64,000 nt of DNA from AP-15 sp963747735 (GCA_963747735.1 CAVVGE010000007.1:434001-498000); one strand, 5' to 3'. Positions 51,908 through 60,670 are shown, numbered from the stretch's first letter. The notes: generated from the letters alone by a model not told the origin. Numbers and translations: made by a program.

Positions 51908-53441
51908 CAAACGCCGGAGCTTGCGCTGGGCGTGGTCGCTGACGGCCAAGTCGGCGCTGCTGGCGGTCATCTTTTTGCTCGTCCCGGCCTTTCTCTATAT
52001 CGAGTTCCAGGCCGCTTACGAGGACAGCCAGAACCTCTTGCTGCGCAGCGTGCGCGACGAAGGCCGGGTCATCAGCCAGTCGCTGCTGCCGATGCTCGAA
52101 ACCGCCGATACCGGCTCGTTGCCGCAGCTCGGCCAGGTGTTGTCGCGATTTGCCGGCGAGGTGACGACGATCAAGCTCTTGCTGGCGCCGGCCGGCGCCG
52201 GCGGCGGCACCGACGGGTTTTACTATGTCGCGTCCTGGCCGACGGTCGTGCCGAGCAATCTGCAGGCCGAGCGCGAGACCTTGGCGCGCCAGGGCGTGCT
52301 CGACCACCTGGCGCAGAATTGCAAGGGCGAGATGCCGTTCTCGCTGGCCTACGACCGCCCGACCGGGGGCGCCGAGATCGTCACCGCCGTCACCCCGCTG
52401 GCGACCGCCGCCGGCTGCTGGGCGGTGGTCGCCTCGTTCGCGGCCGACGCCTTCCCCTCGGCCCATCTCGGCCAGCCCTATTGGGCGACGCCGACGGTGC
52501 GCATCGCCGCCCTGATTTATTTGGCGATGGCGGCGATTACTTTTTCGACGCTGCTCAGCGTGCGCGGCGGGTTGCGCCGCTTTGCCCGGCGCGCCCGGCG
52601 GATCCGCGACCAGGGGCCGGACGCCGGCTCGTTTGCCGCCCGCGCCGACCTGCCGGAGCTGGCCGAGGTGGCCGCCGAATTCGACCGCATGGTCGAGGCA
52701 TTGCATCGCTCCGCCGCCGAAATCCGCCGCACCGCGGAGGACAACGCGCACGCCTTCAAAACGCCGATCGCGGTGATCCGGCAATCGGTCGAGCCGCTGC
52801 GCCGCGCCCTCGCCGACGGCAACCAGCGGGCGCAGCGCGCGCTCGGCGTGGTCGAGCAGGCGGTGGACCGGCTCGAAGGGCTGGTCGCCTCCGCCCGCCG
52901 GCTCGACGAGGCGGCAGCCGATTTGATCGACGAGCCCCTGGTGCCGGTCGATCTCGGGCGCGTCGTCGGCCGGCTGATCCAGCGCCAATCGCCGACCCTC
53001 GACAGCCGCGGCCTGACCATCGTGCTGGCCAGCCGCGACCTGACGATCACCGCCGATCTCTTGCCCGGCCTCTATGTGCTCGGCAGCGAGGCGATGATCG
53101 AAACGGTGCTCGAAAACCTGATCGACAACGCCGTGTCGTTCTCGCCGATGGGCAGCGAGATTCTGATCCATCTCGCCCATGACGGACGGCTCGCCCACCT
53201 GACCGTCTCCGACAACGGCCCGGGCGTGCCGGAGGGCCAGATCGCGCGGATTTTCGACCGCTATTATTCCGAGCGCCGCGCCGAGGAGGCCGGCGAGGCC
53301 CCTTCCAGCTATTTCGGCATTGGGCTGTGGATCGCACGCCGCAATGTCGAGGCGATGGACGGTACGATCACCGCCGAAAACGGTGTGCCACAGGGGCTGA
53401 CCGTGCATATCCGCCTGCCGCTGGCGCCGGGCCGCGGCTGA
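51837..53441 (+). CDS. Sensor histidine kinase (ChvG-like partner)
   Basis: A 534-residue membrane kinase. The first helix is about residues 37-58 (ALLAVIFLLVPAFLYIEF), a periplasmic sensor of some 150 residues follows, and the second helix is near 225-245, with a HAMP-like linker. The phospho-accepting His is about residue 305 in NAHAFKTPIAVIRQS, a variant H-box with Phe-Lys-Thr. ATPase motifs are LENLIDNAVSFS, DNGPGVPEG and YFGIGLWIAR, the last a divergent G2 box. It overlaps the regulator gene by 71 bases; the start at ATG 51837 is the best available, though without a strong ribosome-binding site. Confidence 0.85.
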   Translation: MATPVSTVSKITPVSDTAGTRGRDKRRSLRWAWSLTAKSALLAVIFLLVPAFLYIEFQAAYEDSQNLLLRSVRDEGRVISQSLLPMLETADTGSLPQLGQVLSRFAGEVTTIKLLLAPAGAGGGTDGFYYVASWPTVVPSNLQAERETLARQGVLDHLAQNCKGEMPFSLAYDRPTGGAEIVTAVTPLATAAGCWAVVASFAADAFPSAHLGQPYWATPTVRIAALIYLAMAAITFSTLLSVRGGLRRFARRARRIRDQGPDAGSFAARADLPELAEVAAEFDRMVEALHRSAAEIRRTAEDNAHAFKTPIAVIRQSVEPLRRALADGNQRAQRALGVVEQAVDRLEGLVASARRLDEAAADLIDEPLVPVDLGRVVGRLIQRQSPTLDSRGLTIVLASRDLTITADLLPGLYVLGSEAMIETVLENLIDNAVSFSPMGSEILIHLAHDGRLAHLTVSDNGPGVPEGQIARIFDRYYSERRAEEAGEAPSSYFGIGLWIARRNVEAMDGTITAENGVPQGLTVHIRLPLAPGRG

Positions 53442-53464
53442 GCCGCCGTTCTCCGGCTCTCGGC

Positions 53465-53800
53465 ATGGAGGCGCGGCTAAAGACCGGGCTGTGGGTCAAG
53501 GCGTTGATCCGGCGCTGCGATCTCAATGCGATCGGCGTCGCGGTCGCGGCCAGAGGCGATGCCGACGCCGGCGCGGTGCTGCTCAAATTGCTCCAGCGCG
53601 ACAATTTTTGCCGGGTGCTGGCGCAGGCGCGCAGGCCCGACGGCAGTCTCGTCTGGATGTGCGCGACGGGTGCCGTGCCGGTGGCCGAAGCCGACGCCGA
53701 TGCTTATATCGCCCGCCAGCGCGGCCGCGACCCGGACCTCTGGGTGATCGAGATCGAGACCGCCGCCGCGGAAACGGTGCTCGACCAGCCGATCGTCTGA
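53465..53800 (+). CDS. DUF1491 family protein
   Basis: A 111-residue protein: RLKTGLWVKALIRRCDLNAI at the start, then GDADAGAVLLKLLQRD and the ending RDPDLWVIEIE typical of DUF1491, a small family I associate with alphaproteobacteria and whose function is unknown. It lies between two regulatory pairs. The last 16 bp, including the stop, are duplicated immediately downstream. Confidence 0.82.
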   Translation: MEARLKTGLWVKALIRRCDLNAIGVAVAARGDADAGAVLLKLLQRDNFCRVLAQARRPDGSLVWMCATGAVPVAEADADAYIARQRGRDPDLWVIEIETAAAETVLDQPIV

Positions 53801-53816
53801 CCAGCCGATCGTCTGA
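53785..53816. repeat. 16-bp exact tandem duplication over the DUF1491 stop codon
   Basis: CCAGCCGATCGTCTGA occurs at 53785-53800 and 53801-53816, so the gene's end and its TGA stop are present twice. Confidence 0.9.
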
Positions 53817-53849
53817 CGGGACGGGCGGGCGCCACAACGGAGCGAGGGC

Positions 53850-54263
53850 ATGAGCTTCAGCATTTTGATCGTCGACGACGAGGCCGACGTCGCCGAGCTC
53901 TTCCGCCAGCGCTTTCGCCGCGAGGTGCGCGCCGGGCAGTATGTGCTGCATTTTGCGGCATCGGCCGAGGAGGGGTTGCGCCGGCTCGGCGAGATCGAGC
54001 CGGAGCTGATCGTGATCCTGTCGGATATCAACATGCCGGGCATGGACGGGCTCGAGCTGTTGGCCGAAATCAAGCGGCGGCGGCCGGAATTGCCGGTCCT
54101 GATGGTGACCGCCTATGCCGATGACGACCGGCGGCGGCGCGCCGCCCTATCGGGTGCGGCTGCGTTTCTCGCCAAGCCGATCGATTTCGACGAGCTGAAA
54201 CGGCGGCTGGCCGAGCTGGTCCCGCCAGCGCCCGGCGGGACCACCGAAATGCCCGGGCGGTGA
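53850..54263 (+). CDS. Single-domain (CheY-like) response regulator with C-terminal tail
   Basis: A 137-residue receiver-only protein: ILIVDDEADVAELF, acceptor Asp59 in ILSDINMPGMDG, Thr-Ala in MVTAYAD and Lys in LAKPIDFDEL. A short Pro/Gly tail follows and no DNA-binding domain, so it acts by protein contact. Its stop overlaps the start of the next kinase (TGATG), which is probably its partner. Confidence 0.9.
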   Translation: MSFSILIVDDEADVAELFRQRFRREVRAGQYVLHFAASAEEGLRRLGEIEPELIVILSDINMPGMDGLELLAEIKRRRPELPVLMVTAYADDDRRRRAALSGAAAFLAKPIDFDELKRRLAELVPPAPGGTTEMPGR

Positions 54264-56422
54264 TGGCCCGACTGACGATCCGCGCTCGGCTGATCCTGCT
54301 GTCGAGCGTGCTGCTGCTGGTCCTGGTCGCGACCAACCTCTACTTGACCCGCCGGCTCGCCGAAAACTCGGCCGGCCTGGTCGAGGCGGCGAACCTGCTC
54401 GACGTGATCGGCGAGGCCAACGACGCGCAGTATCAATTCGGCGAGCTGCGCTATTGGCTGACCGCGCTCTCGGTCAGCCAGATGACCGAGGCCGGGCAAC
54501 ATGCCGCGGCGGCGCGCGAGGCGCTCGAACGCAATCTCGACCGGCTCGGGCGCTCGCAGCCGCAGGCGGTCGCCGCAATCCGCGAGGAGCTGGCGCAATA
54601 CGAGGATTTCGCCGGCCAGGCGGTCGAGGAATACACCGCCGACCAGCGCGACATGGGCAACAAGCTCCTCGCCCAGGCGAGCGGGCACAGCGTCGCCGTC
54701 GACAATCGGCTCGACGCCATCGTCAGGAAATTGACCGAGGAATTGCAAGGAGCACGTGCCCGGCTCGTCGCCCGGGCGGCGGCGGCGGCGCGGCTGTCGC
54801 GCCTCATCGTCGCCGCCGCGGTGGTGTTCGGGGCGTTGCTGACCTTTCTCGTGCTGCGCTCGATCGCCCGGCCGTTGCGGCGTCTGGTGATCGCGATGAA
54901 CGGCCTCAACGCCGGCAACCTCGCGGTCGCGATCCCGCCGGCGGGCGCCGATGAAATCGGCGCCATGGCCCGCACCTTGGCGGCGTTTCGGGACACGCTC
55001 GAAGCGCTGCACCGGACATTGGCGCGGTTCGAGGCGCTGCGTGCGGTAGGGCGCGCGGTCGGCTCGACCCTCGATCTCGAGACGGTGCAATCGCTCATCG
55101 TGGCCCGCGCGGTCGAGCTTTCACAGGCCCGCGCCGGGATGATCTACGAATATGACGAAGCCACCGGCCAATTCCATTTCCGGGTGAGCCTCGGCGCCGA
55201 GGACGCGCTGGCCGGCTTGCTCAAGGGGCAGCCGATCCGCTTTGGCGAGGGCGCCATCGGCAGAGCGGTCGAGACCCGATCCCCGGTGCAAGTCGCCGAC
55301 CTCGCCGGCGACACTGACCTCGTGGTTCCCGAATTCTGGGCGGCGCTTCTTCGCTTCGGCTACCGCTCGCTGCTCGCCGCTCCGCTGTTGCACGAACGGC
55401 ACATCCTCGGCGGCCTCTACGTCGCCCGGCGCGAGGCCGGCAGCTTTTCGGACGAGATCGTCGGCCTGGTCGAGGCCTTTGCCACGCAATCGGCGCTCGC
55501 CGTGCGCAACGCCAAATTGTTCGACGAGCAGCGCCGGCGCGAGCAGGAATTGCGCGCCGCCAACGACCGGCTCAAAGCCGCGCAGGCGAGCCTCGTCCAG
55601 GCCGAAAAGATGGCTTCGCTCGGCCAATTGACCGCCGGCATCGCGCACGAGATCAAAAATCCGCTCAACTTCGTCAACAATTTTGCCGAATTGTCGAGCG
55701 AGCTGCTGGACGAGCTGAAGGCGGCGCTCGGCGCCCTCGGCAAGCCCCCTGCGACCGCCACCCGCGCCGAGATCGACGAGCTGCTCGCCACCCTCTCGGG
55801 CAATCTCGAAAAGATCGTAGAGCACGGCCGGCGCGCGGACGGCATCGTCAGGAGCATGCTTTTGCATTCGCGCGGCGGCGTCGGCGAGCGTCAGACGACC
55901 GATTTGAACGCGCTCGCCGAGGAGGCGCTGGGCCTCGCCTATCACGGCGCCCGCGCCCGCGACCCCGGCTTCAACGTCACGCTCGAACGCGATTTCGATG
56001 CGACGCTGGCACCGATCGACATCGTGCCGCAGGATGTGACGCGGGTCTTCCTGAACCTCTTCGGCAACGGTTTTTACGCCACCGACAAGCGGCGGCGCGA
56101 CGGCAGCGACCGGTCGTTTCAGCCCGTGCTCAAGGTGGCGACGCACGCTCTTGGCGACGAGGTCGAAATCAAGATCCGCGACAACGGCATCGGCATGGCG
56201 CCGGAGGTGCTGGCCAAGCTGTTCACGCCATTCTTTACGACCAAGCCGACCGGCGAAGGCACCGGGCTCGGCCTATCGATCAGCTACGACATCGTCGTGC
56301 AGGAGCATGGCGGCACGATCACGGTCGACAGCAGCGAGGGCGAGTTCACCGAATTCGTCGTGCGCCTGCCGCGCCAGCCGCAGGGGGCGCCGGCGGCGAT
56401 CGCTCCGGGGGTGCCGGCATGA
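54263..56422 (+). CDS. Membrane hybrid-sensing histidine kinase with HAMP and GAF domains
   Basis: A 719-residue kinase. The first helix is at residues 10-28 (LILLSSVLLLVLVATNLYL), followed by a helical periplasmic sensor, second helix around 180-200, HAMP at 200-250 (RSIARPLRRLVIAMNGLNAGN), GAF domain at about 266-420 and a coiled coil. The HisKA domain has His462 in TAGIAHEIKNPLNFV, and the ATPase motifs are DNGIGMAPE and GEGTGLGLSISYD. The TGATG overlap with the receiver gene and ATGA overlap with the NUDIX gene make a three-gene operon. Confidence 0.88.
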   Translation: MARLTIRARLILLSSVLLLVLVATNLYLTRRLAENSAGLVEAANLLDVIGEANDAQYQFGELRYWLTALSVSQMTEAGQHAAAAREALERNLDRLGRSQPQAVAAIREELAQYEDFAGQAVEEYTADQRDMGNKLLAQASGHSVAVDNRLDAIVRKLTEELQGARARLVARAAAAARLSRLIVAAAVVFGALLTFLVLRSIARPLRRLVIAMNGLNAGNLAVAIPPAGADEIGAMARTLAAFRDTLEALHRTLARFEALRAVGRAVGSTLDLETVQSLIVARAVELSQARAGMIYEYDEATGQFHFRVSLGAEDALAGLLKGQPIRFGEGAIGRAVETRSPVQVADLAGDTDLVVPEFWAALLRFGYRSLLAAPLLHERHILGGLYVARREAGSFSDEIVGLVEAFATQSALAVRNAKLFDEQRRREQELRAANDRLKAAQASLVQAEKMASLGQLTAGIAHEIKNPLNFVNNFAELSSELLDELKAALGALGKPPATATRAEIDELLATLSGNLEKIVEHGRRADGIVRSMLLHSRGGVGERQTTDLNALAEEALGLAYHGARARDPGFNVTLERDFDATLAPIDIVPQDVTRVFLNLFGNGFYATDKRRRDGSDRSFQPVLKVATHALGDEVEIKIRDNGIGMAPEVLAKLFTPFFTTKPTGEGTGLGLSISYDIVVQEHGGTITVDSSEGEFTEFVVRLPRQPQGAPAAIAPGVPA

Positions 56423-57024
56423 CTGCTCACCCCGATGTCGAGGTGCTTCGGACCGAGACCGGGTTTGCCCGGTTTTTGCGCATAGAGGTGTTCGAGTTTC
56501 GCCATCGGCTCTTTTCCGGCGAATGGAGCGCGCCGCTTCGCTGGGACGTGCTGCGCCGCGGCGCGGCGGTGGCGATCGTGCTTTACGACCCCGATCGCGA
56601 TGCGGTCGTGCTGGTCGAGCAGCTCCGCCTGCCGGCGTTGCTGGCCGACGCCACACCATGGCAGGTCGAGCTGGCCGCGGGCCTCGTCGAGGCGGGCGAG
56701 GCGCCCGACGCGGTGGCGATCCGCGAGACGCATGAGGAAACCGGGCTCGGTGTCATCGGCCCGCTCGTCCCGATCCAGCGCTATCTGCCCTCGCCCGGCG
56801 CCTCCGACGAAAGCGTGCACCTTTATTGCGCGCGCGTCGATTCGACCGCTGCGGCGGGCATTCACGGGCTTGCCGACGAGCACGAGGACATCCGCGTCAC
56901 GGTCAAGACCATGGCCGAGATCGAAGCCCTGCTCGATGCCGGTGCCATCGAGAACGGGCACACCCTCGTCGGCCTCTATTGGCTCATCCGCCACCGCGAA
57001 ATGCTGCGCCGCCGGTGGGCTTGA
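56419..57024 (+). CDS. NUDIX hydrolase (ADP-ribose pyrophosphatase type)
   Basis: A 201-residue NUDIX protein with an intact box: ELAAGLVEAGEAPDAVAIRE and ETHEETGLGV (GxnE...REx2EExG). The N-terminal dimer strands include GAAVAIVLYDPDRDAVVLVEQ, and the loop RYLPSPGASDESVHLY is characteristic of NudF-like ADP-ribose pyrophosphatases. It would clear ADP-ribose or other nucleoside diphosphate sugars. It is coupled to the preceding kinase by an ATGA overlap and converges on the dCTP deaminase gene (3 bp). Confidence 0.88.
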   Translation: MTAHPDVEVLRTETGFARFLRIEVFEFRHRLFSGEWSAPLRWDVLRRGAAVAIVLYDPDRDAVVLVEQLRLPALLADATPWQVELAAGLVEAGEAPDAVAIRETHEETGLGVIGPLVPIQRYLPSPGASDESVHLYCARVDSTAAAGIHGLADEHEDIRVTVKTMAEIEALLDAGAIENGHTLVGLYWLIRHREMLRRRWA

Positions 57025-57027
57025 CCT

Positions 57028-58200
57028 TTATTTGAAATGCTTCGACAGCGCCAATCCTTGGTGCTGGTAGGACGAGCCGATGGCGCGGCCATAGAGCTTG
57101 TCGGGCCGCGCGATCAGCCGCTCGTAGACGAGCCGGCCCAACACCTGGCCGTCCTCGATCAGAAACGGCACCTCGTGCGAGCGCACTTCGAGGACCGCGC
57201 GGCTGCCCGCTCCGCCGCTCTCGGCGGTGCCGAAGCCCGGGTCGAAGAAGCCTGCGAAATGCACCCGGAACTCGCCGACAAAGGTGTGGTAGGGCAGCAT
57301 CTCGGCGGCATGGTCGGGCGGCACCACGACCGCCTCACGCGAGGCGAGGATATAGAAATCGTGCGGGTCGAGCACGATTCCCCCCGGGCCGCTCGAGCCG
57401 CGCTGTGCGTAAACTTCTTCCCAATAGTCGCGCGGGTCGTAATGGCGCACCCGGTCGACATCGACGAGATCGGTGTGGCGCCGCGCCTTCCAGCCGACGA
57501 GCCCGGTCTTAGGGTCGCCGGCGACATCGACGCTAAAGGCGAGCCCGTCGCGGATCGCCGGCGGTGCCGCCACCTCGCCCGCCGGGGTCTCGACCAGCCC
57601 CACTTCTTCGTGCAGCCGGCGCAACGCGGTGTCGCTGAACAGCGGCGAGCCGCGGCGGATGCGCAATTGCACGAGGCTCGACCCGGCGCGCACCAGGATG
57701 CTGAACGAGCGCGGTGAAATCTCGGCGTAGAGCGGACCCTTGTAGCCTTCGCGCACCCGGTCGAACTCGGCGCCGTAATCGGTGATGACACGGGCGAAGA
57801 CATCGAGCCGGCCAGTCGAGCTTTTCGGGTTGGCGAGTGCGGTGGTGCGGCTTCGGAGCGCCACATATTCGAGGAGCTGGACGATATAGACGCAATCCTT
57901 TTCGAGGACCGCCCCTTGGGTCAGGTCGATCCGGTGCATCGACAGCAAGTCGAGCTTGTCGCGCACCCGCGCCCGGCTTCCCGGCAAAAAGCTCGCGCGC
58001 ACCCGATACGCCACCTCGCCGAGCCGCAAATCGATGCTCGCCGGCTGGATCTGCGCGTCGCCGATCGGCTGCGGCGACAAAATCTCGCGCCCCACCGCCG
58101 CCGCCTCGCGCAGCAGCTGCGACGGCATCAGACCCGTTGTGCGTTCGGATTCGGCGGCCTCGGGTGTCGGAAACAGCGTATCCTCGCGCGCTTCGGTCAT
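57028..58200 (-). CDS. dcd: 2'-deoxycytidine 5'-triphosphate deaminase (two-domain DCD)
   Basis: A 390-residue protein of the long DCD family (PF06559), in which two dUTPase/Dcd-like domains are fused. Domain 1 has IQPASIDLRLGEVAYRVRASF and ALANPKSSTGRLDVFARVITD with the substrate-binding Ser-Arg; domain 2 has GGIVLDPHDFYILASREAVVVP, then FVGEFRVHFAGFFDPGFG. It makes dUTP from dCTP for thymidylate synthesis. Ordinary Dcd is about 190 residues; the fused form is common in alphaproteobacteria. It diverges from the cysteine synthase gene. Confidence 0.9.
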   Translation of the reverse strand: MTEAREDTLFPTPEAAESERTTGLMPSQLLREAAAVGREILSPQPIGDAQIQPASIDLRLGEVAYRVRASFLPGSRARVRDKLDLLSMHRIDLTQGAVLEKDCVYIVQLLEYVALRSRTTALANPKSSTGRLDVFARVITDYGAEFDRVREGYKGPLYAEISPRSFSILVRAGSSLVQLRIRRGSPLFSDTALRRLHEEVGLVETPAGEVAAPPAIRDGLAFSVDVAGDPKTGLVGWKARRHTDLVDVDRVRHYDPRDYWEEVYAQRGSSGPGGIVLDPHDFYILASREAVVVPPDHAAEMLPYHTFVGEFRVHFAGFFDPGFGTAESGGAGSRAVLEVRSHEVPFLIEDGQVLGRLVYERLIARPDKLYGRAIGSSYQHQGLALSKHFK

Positions 58201-58342
58201 CGGGCAATCATACGCACAAGCTCGGCTGCTTTATCTAAGCCAGACGCTGCTCCGCGGGAATACCGTATCGCCGCACGCGCTTGCGTCGGCGGGAGGCGGG
58301 TCCGATATTCGCGGCGAGAAATGCGGGCGGATGGAGAAGGGA

Positions 58343-59341
58343 ATGCAAATCCGCGAAGGGTTTGTCGGCACGGTGGGCAAGACGCCGCTGATCAAATTGC
58401 GGCGCGCCTCGGAAGAGACCGGGTGCACGATCCTGGGCAAGGCCGAGTTCCTGAACCCCGGCGGGTCGGTCAAGGACCGTGCAGCACTTGCCATCATCAA
58501 GGACGCCGAGGAGCGCGGCCTGCTCAGGCCGGGCGGCGTGATCGTCGAGGGCACCGCCGGCAACACCGGGATCGGCCTGGCGCTCGTTGGCAATGCCCGC
58601 GGCTACCGCACGGTCATCGTCATGCCCGAGACGCAGAGCCAGGAAAAAAAGGACATGCTGCTGCTGTGCGGCGCCGACCTGCGTCTCGTTCCCGCCGTCC
58701 CCTATACGAACCCGATGCATTACGCGCGCTATTCCGGGCAGCTCGCCGAGGAAATCGGCGCGAGCGAGCCGAACGGTGCGATCTGGGCCAACCAGTTCGA
58801 CAACCTCGCCAACCGCCGCGGCCATTACGAAACGACCGGCCCCGAAATCTGGGACGAGACCGAGGGCAAGGTCGACGGCTTCACCTGCTCGGTCGGCACC
58901 GGCGGCACCTTGTCCGGCGTCGGCATTGCGTTGAAGGAGCGCAACCCGAAGGTCCAAATCTACCTGTCCGATTGCATGGGGTCGGGCATCTACAATTGGT
59001 ATGCGCACCATGAGTGGAAGCCCGAGGGCAATTCGATCACCGAGGGCATCGGCAACAACCACGAGACCGGCAATCTCCAGGGCTTTGCTCCGGACGGCCA
59101 GCTCCAGATCACCGACACCGAGATGCTGCCGGTCTTGTTCGACCTCGTCGTCGAGGAGGGGCTGGTGCTCGGCGGCTCGACCGGGATCAATATCTGCGGC
59201 GCCATCCGGCTCGCGCGCACGCTGGGGCCCGGTCATACGATCGTCACCATCCTCGCCGATTCCGGCACCCGCTATCAGTCCAAGCTGTTCAACCCGGCCT
59301 TTCTAAAGGAACGCGACCTGCCGGCACCGCCGTGGCTATAG
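58343..59341 (+). CDS. cysK: Cysteine synthase (PLP-dependent)
   Basis: A 332-residue cysteine synthase-family protein. PLP Lys44 is in LNPGGSVKDRAAL, the substrate loop is VEGTAGNTGIGLALVG, and the phosphate-binding loop is SVGTGGTLSGVG. A C-terminal segment MGSGIYNWYAHHEWKPEGNS marks the subgroup with an inserted loop seen in some alphaproteobacterial and fungal cysteine synthases. It makes cysteine from O-acetylserine and sulfide. ATG 58343 is preferred because GGAG stands six bases upstream; ATG 58331 is in frame. Confidence 0.88.
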   Translation: MQIREGFVGTVGKTPLIKLRRASEETGCTILGKAEFLNPGGSVKDRAALAIIKDAEERGLLRPGGVIVEGTAGNTGIGLALVGNARGYRTVIVMPETQSQEKKDMLLLCGADLRLVPAVPYTNPMHYARYSGQLAEEIGASEPNGAIWANQFDNLANRRGHYETTGPEIWDETEGKVDGFTCSVGTGGTLSGVGIALKERNPKVQIYLSDCMGSGIYNWYAHHEWKPEGNSITEGIGNNHETGNLQGFAPDGQLQITDTEMLPVLFDLVVEEGLVLGGSTGINICGAIRLARTLGPGHTIVTILADSGTRYQSKLFNPAFLKERDLPAPPWL

Positions 59342-59345
59342 CGGC

Positions 59346-59846
59346 TCAGGCACCGAGATCGCCATCGGGCTGGTTGACGAAAATCAGCACGGCAAGAAGC
59401 GTCATGTAAAAGCGGAAGGCGGGCTGTTGGCCGTTCCAATCGGCCGATTGCCACATTTGAAACCATTCGCCGCCGACCACCATAAAGCCGAAAAACCACA
59501 CGAGAAAACCGATTGTCGCGCCGGCGAGCACAAACCGTTTGCTGCGGTTGAAACGCGCGGCGGCTGCGCGCAAATGGCGGAAGAGGGCGAATGTCGCGAC
59601 CGCGAGGCCGAGGCCGGTCAGCCCTTCGCCGAGGATGATCAGCCCATACCCCGCATGCCACAGCGCCGGCGCGGTGATCCGGCGATAGAGGAGCGCGTTT
59701 CCCGGTGGCGTCGTGTCCATGCTCAGAACATGGCGCACAAACACAAAATTCGTGCCGTAATCGGTCAGATTGTCGAACGTCACCAGCAGCGCGAAGAGCG
59801 CGAGCGCTCCGACCATGACGATCTTGGCAATGCGGGCCTCGATCAC
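59346..59846 (-). CDS. DUF2165 family small membrane protein
   Basis: A 166-residue integral membrane protein with four predicted helices: IVMVGALALFALLVTFDNL, a helix after LWHAGYGLIILGEGLTGLG, one at AGATIGFLVWFFGFMVVGG, and one at the end (YMTLLAVLIFVN). The DNLTDYGTNFVFVRHVLSMDTT and GEWFQMWQSADWNGQQPAFRF blocks are the DUF2165 signature. The function of the family is unknown. GTG 59846 is the start. A tandem repeat lies 118 bp upstream and could include its promoter. Confidence 0.85.
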   Translation of the reverse strand: MIEARIAKIVMVGALALFALLVTFDNLTDYGTNFVFVRHVLSMDTTPPGNALLYRRITAPALWHAGYGLIILGEGLTGLGLAVATFALFRHLRAAAARFNRSKRFVLAGATIGFLVWFFGFMVVGGEWFQMWQSADWNGQQPAFRFYMTLLAVLIFVNQPDGDLGA

Positions 59847-59963
59847 GTGCGGCTCGATCCCGGCGGTGGTGGCTCAGCTTGAATTGCAACAGACATCGAC
59901 GCGGCCTAAATTTGCTTTCGAAAAGGGGCGGCCGGCAAGGAGGGTTGGATATCTAAAACATAA

Positions 59964-59999
59964 GGGGAATGTATGTTCCGTGGGGAATGTATGTTCCGT
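59964..59999. repeat. 18-bp exact tandem duplication with dyad cores, upstream of DUF2165
   Basis: GGGGAATGTATGTTCCGT occurs twice (59964-59981, 59982-59999). Each unit contains GGAATGTATGTTCC, an imperfect dyad. In the 181-bp gap 59847-60027 nothing else is recognisable. Duplicated dyads suggest operator sites for a repressor. Confidence 0.75.
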
Positions 60000-60027
60000 A
60001 TGGATTTAATCGGTCACTCAGATCTGC

Positions 60028-60318
60028 TCAGCCAGACGAGGGAGCGACCGTCGCCGCGCGATCCTCCGGGTGCGCCATCAGCCACAGCGCATCGGCGCAC
60101 AGATCGACGATTTCGTCGCCAATGCGCCATACCAGCGTGCGCCCGCGCGGGCCGACTTCTACGGCTGCGAACCGAGCGGGATCACGCAACGGCTTGAACA
60201 CGCCGCCCTGCGCCAGGAGCGCCGCGAGGTCGATCAGCGCGTTGTCGTCCTCGTCAAAATCAACCCGGATGCGGGTGTCGGAATAAGGCTTCGCTCGCCT
60301 GATCACGTGCAGCTTCAT
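60028..60318 (-). CDS. DUF2442 family protein
   Basis: A 96-residue protein (MKLHVIRRAKPYSDTRIRVDFD) with ALIDLAALLAQGGVFKPLRDPARF, typical of DUF2442, which I recall as a companion of DUF4160 in small two-gene modules with toxin-antitoxin features. Its ATG overlaps the upstream DUF4160 stop (ATGA). Which of the pair would be the toxin is not established. Confidence 0.8.
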   Translation of the reverse strand: MKLHVIRRAKPYSDTRIRVDFDEDDNALIDLAALLAQGGVFKPLRDPARFAAVEVGPRGRTLVWRIGDEIVDLCADALWLMAHPEDRAATVAPSSG

Positions 60319-60572
60319 TGCCCGATCCTTCCCGGCGCCTGGCCACTCTGAGCGCGCGCCCAGCACAACGCCAATTCGGCTTGATGCGTTGCTGCCCAAT
60401 CGAGAACCCGGCGCGTCATCACCGCCGGCGCGCTGCCGGCGAACACCGCCAGGCTGGCAATGACAACGAGGATTTCGTCATCGGCCTGCATGGCATGAAA
60501 GTGCGGCGGATTGTGGTCGTTGTAATAGATCGCGATCGTGATTCCTCCGTCGAGAATCGCGATGGTCGGCAT
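60315..60572 (-). CDS. DUF4160 family protein
   Basis: An 85-residue protein with the unmistakable DUF4160 block IAIYYNDHNPPHFHAMQADDE and the ending VLDWAATHQAELALCWARAQ. ATG 60572 (after an in-frame GTG at 60575) overlaps the stop of a short upstream frame (TGATG). It is paired with DUF2442 downstream; the pair may be a toxin-antitoxin-like module. Confidence 0.82.
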   Translation of the reverse strand: MPTIAILDGGITIAIYYNDHNPPHFHAMQADDEILVVIASLAVFAGSAPAVMTRRVLDWAATHQAELALCWARAQSGQAPGRIGQ

Positions 60573-60670
60573 CACGCCGCTGCCGCCGGCCTGGCGCCCT
60601 CGCAGATGCTGGCATTCGTCTGGCGCAGCAGCTTGATCCCGCGCTTCGCGATTATCTCCTTGATCGCCAT
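60572..60670 (-). pseudogene. Short remnant, possibly VRR-NUC nuclease N-terminus
   Basis: A 32-codon frame (MAIKEIIAKRGIKLLRQTNA) that ends in the DUF4160 start (TGATG). With the preceding in-frame residues it reads ESQILMAIKEIIAKRGIKLL and then RQTNA, which recalls the start of VRR-NUC domains (ExQIxxAIxxxLxxxGI...RQN). If so it is a truncated phage-type nuclease. It could equally be a short leader peptide coupled to DUF4160. Confidence 0.3.
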
